Assembly: GCA_003650505.1 (NCBI GenBank)
Contig: QMQL01000021.1
Span: 1-9,304 of the forward strand
Direction of reading: 5' to 3'
Length of the DNA stretch: 9,304 nt
Origin: Candidatus Acetothermia bacterium
GTDB taxonomy: Bacteria; Bipolaricaulota; Bipolaricaulia; UBA7950; UBA9294
The notes beneath the pieces were generated by a model. The model searched no databases. It saw only the letters and a list, made by a program, of their open reading frames with translations, and was not told where the DNA came from. Shown here in pieces: positions 6,436 to 9,304 of this stretch. Position numbers and translations under genes: made by a program. Position 1 is the first letter of the stretch, and each line of letters starts with the position of its first letter.

Positions 6436-6864
6436 CTAGTCGTAGTCTTCTCTGATCTTCGGGGTCGCGAGGAGGTCAGGGAATTGTTCGAGGATCCTCC
6501 GTGATGGGAGGTCCTTGTGCACCCGGTAGTACTTTTCAGGGATGGGATGAGTTCCGGTCACTACCGGTATTCCGTATCGTTTCTCGATAAACGTTGTGAA
6601 ATAATCCATGTACGGGCAAGGGGGGTATCCGACCACCATCCCGGTCGCCAGGTGGATGACCTCGGCTCCGTTCTTGATCATCTCAGCAGGCACGTACTCA
6701 ACGTTTCCCCCCGGACAGCCGTCGCATGTGGAGTAACCGACGAGTTCCAGCGGCTCACTTTTTGGATAACGGGAGAACCCACCGGCATGTTCGCGCATCG
6801 CTCGCAGGCACTTCCCCCCGCCGCATCTCCGATACCGGTCACATATGATGATTCCGATCTTCAT
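6436..6864 (-). CDS. CGGC-domain putative metal-binding protein
   Basis: 142 residues resembling the CGGC domain family, small cysteine-rich proteins mostly of anaerobic bacteria and archaea, proposed to bind metal; no reaction is established. The sequence opens MKIGIIICDRYRRCGGGKC, a Rossmann-like first strand followed by Cys8, Cys14 and Cys19. It then has the family centre STCDGCPGGN (Cys47, Cys50) and YPPCPY (Cys83), six cysteines well placed for a metal or Fe-S site. HLATG and TGTHP are further family-like stretches. The start at 6864 has AAGGAGG at 6870-6876, five bases upstream; the extra upstream ATG at 6888 lacks support. Base composition is lower in G+C than dxr or murJ. Its partner downstream is the SufT-type gene, which fits a role in Fe-S or metal handling, but that is inference. 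Confidence 0.8.
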   Translation of the reverse strand: MKIGIIICDRYRRCGGGKCLRAMREHAGGFSRYPKSEPLELVGYSTCDGCPGGNVEYVPAEMIKNGAEVIHLATGMVVGYPPCPYMDYFTTFIEKRYGIPVVTGTHPIPEKYYRVHKDLPSRRILEQFPDLLATPKIREDYD

Positions 6865-6869
6865 CTCGT

Positions 6870-6876
6870 CCTCCTT
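6870..6876 (-). promoter_or_regulatory. Ribosome binding site deciding the CGGC gene start
   Basis: AAGGAGG lies 5 bases before ATG 6864. The alternative in-frame ATG at 6888 lies upstream of this site and has none of its own. Confidence 0.75.
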
Positions 6877-6929
6877 GTTTGGCGACAAACTAGCGTCCGT
6901 TTAGTTTATCGGGCTCATTGGAAGAGCCC
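6877..6929 (-). repeat. Cluster of inverted repeats between dxr and the CGGC gene
   Basis: Three short perfect inverted repeats occur in 53 bases. GGGCTC/GAGCCC (6911-6916 with 6924-6929) spans the dxr stop. AAACTA/TAGTTT (6887-6892 with 6902-6907) follows. GTTTG/CAAAC (6877-6881 with 6886-6890, four-base loop) directly abuts the ribosome site of the CGGC gene. The last two share bases 6887-6890 and so cannot form together. No U-run follows, so none is a canonical terminator. Confidence 0.45.
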
Positions 6930-8077
6930 CTCGGCGAAGGCACGCCCCCAGGCATCGGCAGCACGGATCCCGGCCAGGGTGAGCGGGGCATCGTTCTCCC
7001 AACCCTCTAGCGTAGAGTTGAGACCCTGGGCGATCGCTGTAAAAGGGATCTCTCCGGCGAGGAATCTTTTCACCAGGACCTCATCGGCGGCGTTGATGGC
7101 GGCCGTTGCGGTCCCGCCGGCCTTCGCAGCGGCGAGGACGGCGGAGAACGCGGGGAAGCGCCCCTCATCGAGCGGGAGGAAGCTAAGCTCCAGCCGGTCG
7201 TCCAGACCGAGACGGGCTAGATCTGTACCGACCCGCTCCGGATAGGTGAGGGCGTACTGGATCGGGATCCGCATGTCGTGCGTGGCGAGCTGGGCGATGA
7301 TCGATCCGTCCTCGTACTCGACCATGGAGTGGACGATCGAATCCGGATGGATGATGACATCGATCCTGTCGTAGGGGATATCGAACAGGTGATGGGCCTC
7401 GATCACCTCGAACCCCTTGTTCACCATCGTTGCGGAGTCGATCGTGATCCGCGGACCCATCTTCCATTTCGGGTGCTTCAGCGCCTCCTGCGGTGATACC
7501 CGCTCCAGCTCCTCCAGCGGGGTGTCGAGGAACGGCCCGCCCGATGCGGTGATGATCAGCCGCCTGACCTCCTCGCGCTTCCCGGCCGACAGCCCCTGGA
7601 GTAGGGCGCTGTGCTCGCTGTCGATCGGGATCAGGCGGCCTTTGTGCTCCGTCAGGGCGGCTTGGACGAGCAGCTCCCCCCCGATCACCAGGCTCTCCTT
7701 GTTGGCGAGGGCGACCGTCCGCCCGCCTTCAAGGGCCCTCAGGGTTGGAAGAAGGCCGACCGCTCCGACGAGGGCGTTCACGACGATGTCGGCGTCCTCG
7801 AGCCCGGCGAGCTCGGCCAACCCTTCCTCGCCGTGAAGGACGCGCAGCTTCGGATAGCGGCGGGAGAGTTCCCTTCGATCCTCTTCTCTAGCGACAGAGA
7901 CGACGTCCGGTCCTATCGCTTCGATCTGCTCGGCCAGGAGCTCGACGTTCCTACCTGCGGCCAGGGCGACGATCTCGAGCTTCCTCCCGGCGCGGTTCAG
8001 CCGTTCGATCACGTCGATCGTCTGCCGCCCGATCGATCCGGTAGAGCCGAGGAGGACGACCCTGAGCCTCCCTTTCA

Positions 8078-8078
<1 letters not shown>
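6915..8078 (-). CDS. dxr: 1-deoxy-D-xylulose 5-phosphate reductoisomerase
   Basis: 387 residues, standard for Dxr (IspC). It converts DXP to 2-C-methyl-D-erythritol 4-phosphate with NADPH, the committed step of the MEP isoprenoid pathway, and is the fosmidomycin target. The NADPH-binding start LLGSTGSIGRQTIDVI (9-24) is clear. ALANKESLVIGG (124-134) and PIDSEHSALLQ (151-161) supply Asp153 and Glu155, and NKGFEVIEAHHLF (220-232) supplies Glu224; these are the divalent-metal ligands. The substrate loop HPKWKMG (202-208), with Trp205 covering the active site, and the following DSATMVNKG are intact. The ATG overlaps the ftsH stop as TGATG, giving one shared base and likely coupled translation. 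MEP-derived isoprenoids feed undecaprenyl phosphate, the carrier of the lipid II moved by MurJ on the other strand. Confidence 0.97.

Positions 8079-9304
<1,226 letters not shown>

Noticed and set aside
6911..6929. GC-rich hairpin at the dxr stop as a terminator
   Set aside because: It is a perfect 6-bp stem with a 7-base loop, but the following bases (GATAAACTAAAC on the minus strand) contain no U-tract. Listed only as part of the inverted-repeat cluster.

Overview
This is a gene-dense bacterial chromosome segment of about 60-62% G+C by eye. It carries eleven protein genes with almost no intergenic space. All are core or near-core genes: DNA repair, folate synthesis, ribosome, cell wall, isoprenoid synthesis, protein quality control and Fe-S assembly. 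I see no tRNA, rRNA, CRISPR array, insertion sequence, phage gene or toxin-antitoxin pair. The gene set (MurJ, Dxr, DHPS, FtsH) fits a free-living, peptidoglycan-containing bacterium using the MEP pathway. A CGGC-domain protein beside an oxygen-free-style Fe-S factor hints at an anaerobe. The unusual gene order suggests a deep-branching lineage. Bipolaricaulota/Acetothermia-like is my guess, but nothing in the window proves it.

Region 1 (1-2296, minus strand) is a compact operon read folP > yceD-like (DUF177) > ruvC > polA. Every junction overlaps (11, 4 and about 14 bases), and polA runs off the left edge after its 5' nuclease catalytic residues. Region 2 (2297-2387) is a divergent promoter. 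A good sigma-70-type site (TTGACG, 17 bases, TACAAT) faces rplI. A TGnTATACT extended -10 faces folP and would start transcription on the A of the folP ATG, implying a leaderless message.

Region 3 (2388-6043, plus strand) is rplI, then a secreted protein with a copper-amine-oxidase-N-like/AMIN-like front half and a phosphodiester-glycosidase (NAGPA/DUF2233)-like back half, then murJ. The secreted protein overlaps murJ by ATGA. Its glycosidase half has lost the NGG and DGGGS signatures, so it is probably not an active enzyme.

Region 4 (6040-9304, minus strand) is ftsH (cut by the right edge) > dxr > CGGC-domain gene > a SufT/DUF59 gene. The SufT gene has a clean single-base frameshift, its own promoter, and a stop codon that overlaps the murJ stop. 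The last two genes are noticeably more AT-rich than the rest.

Across the whole window GATC is about five times more frequent than base composition predicts. No complete novel system is evident. The leads most worth following are the degenerate glycosidase coupled to murJ, the leaderless folP promoter, the GATC excess and the SufT frameshift.
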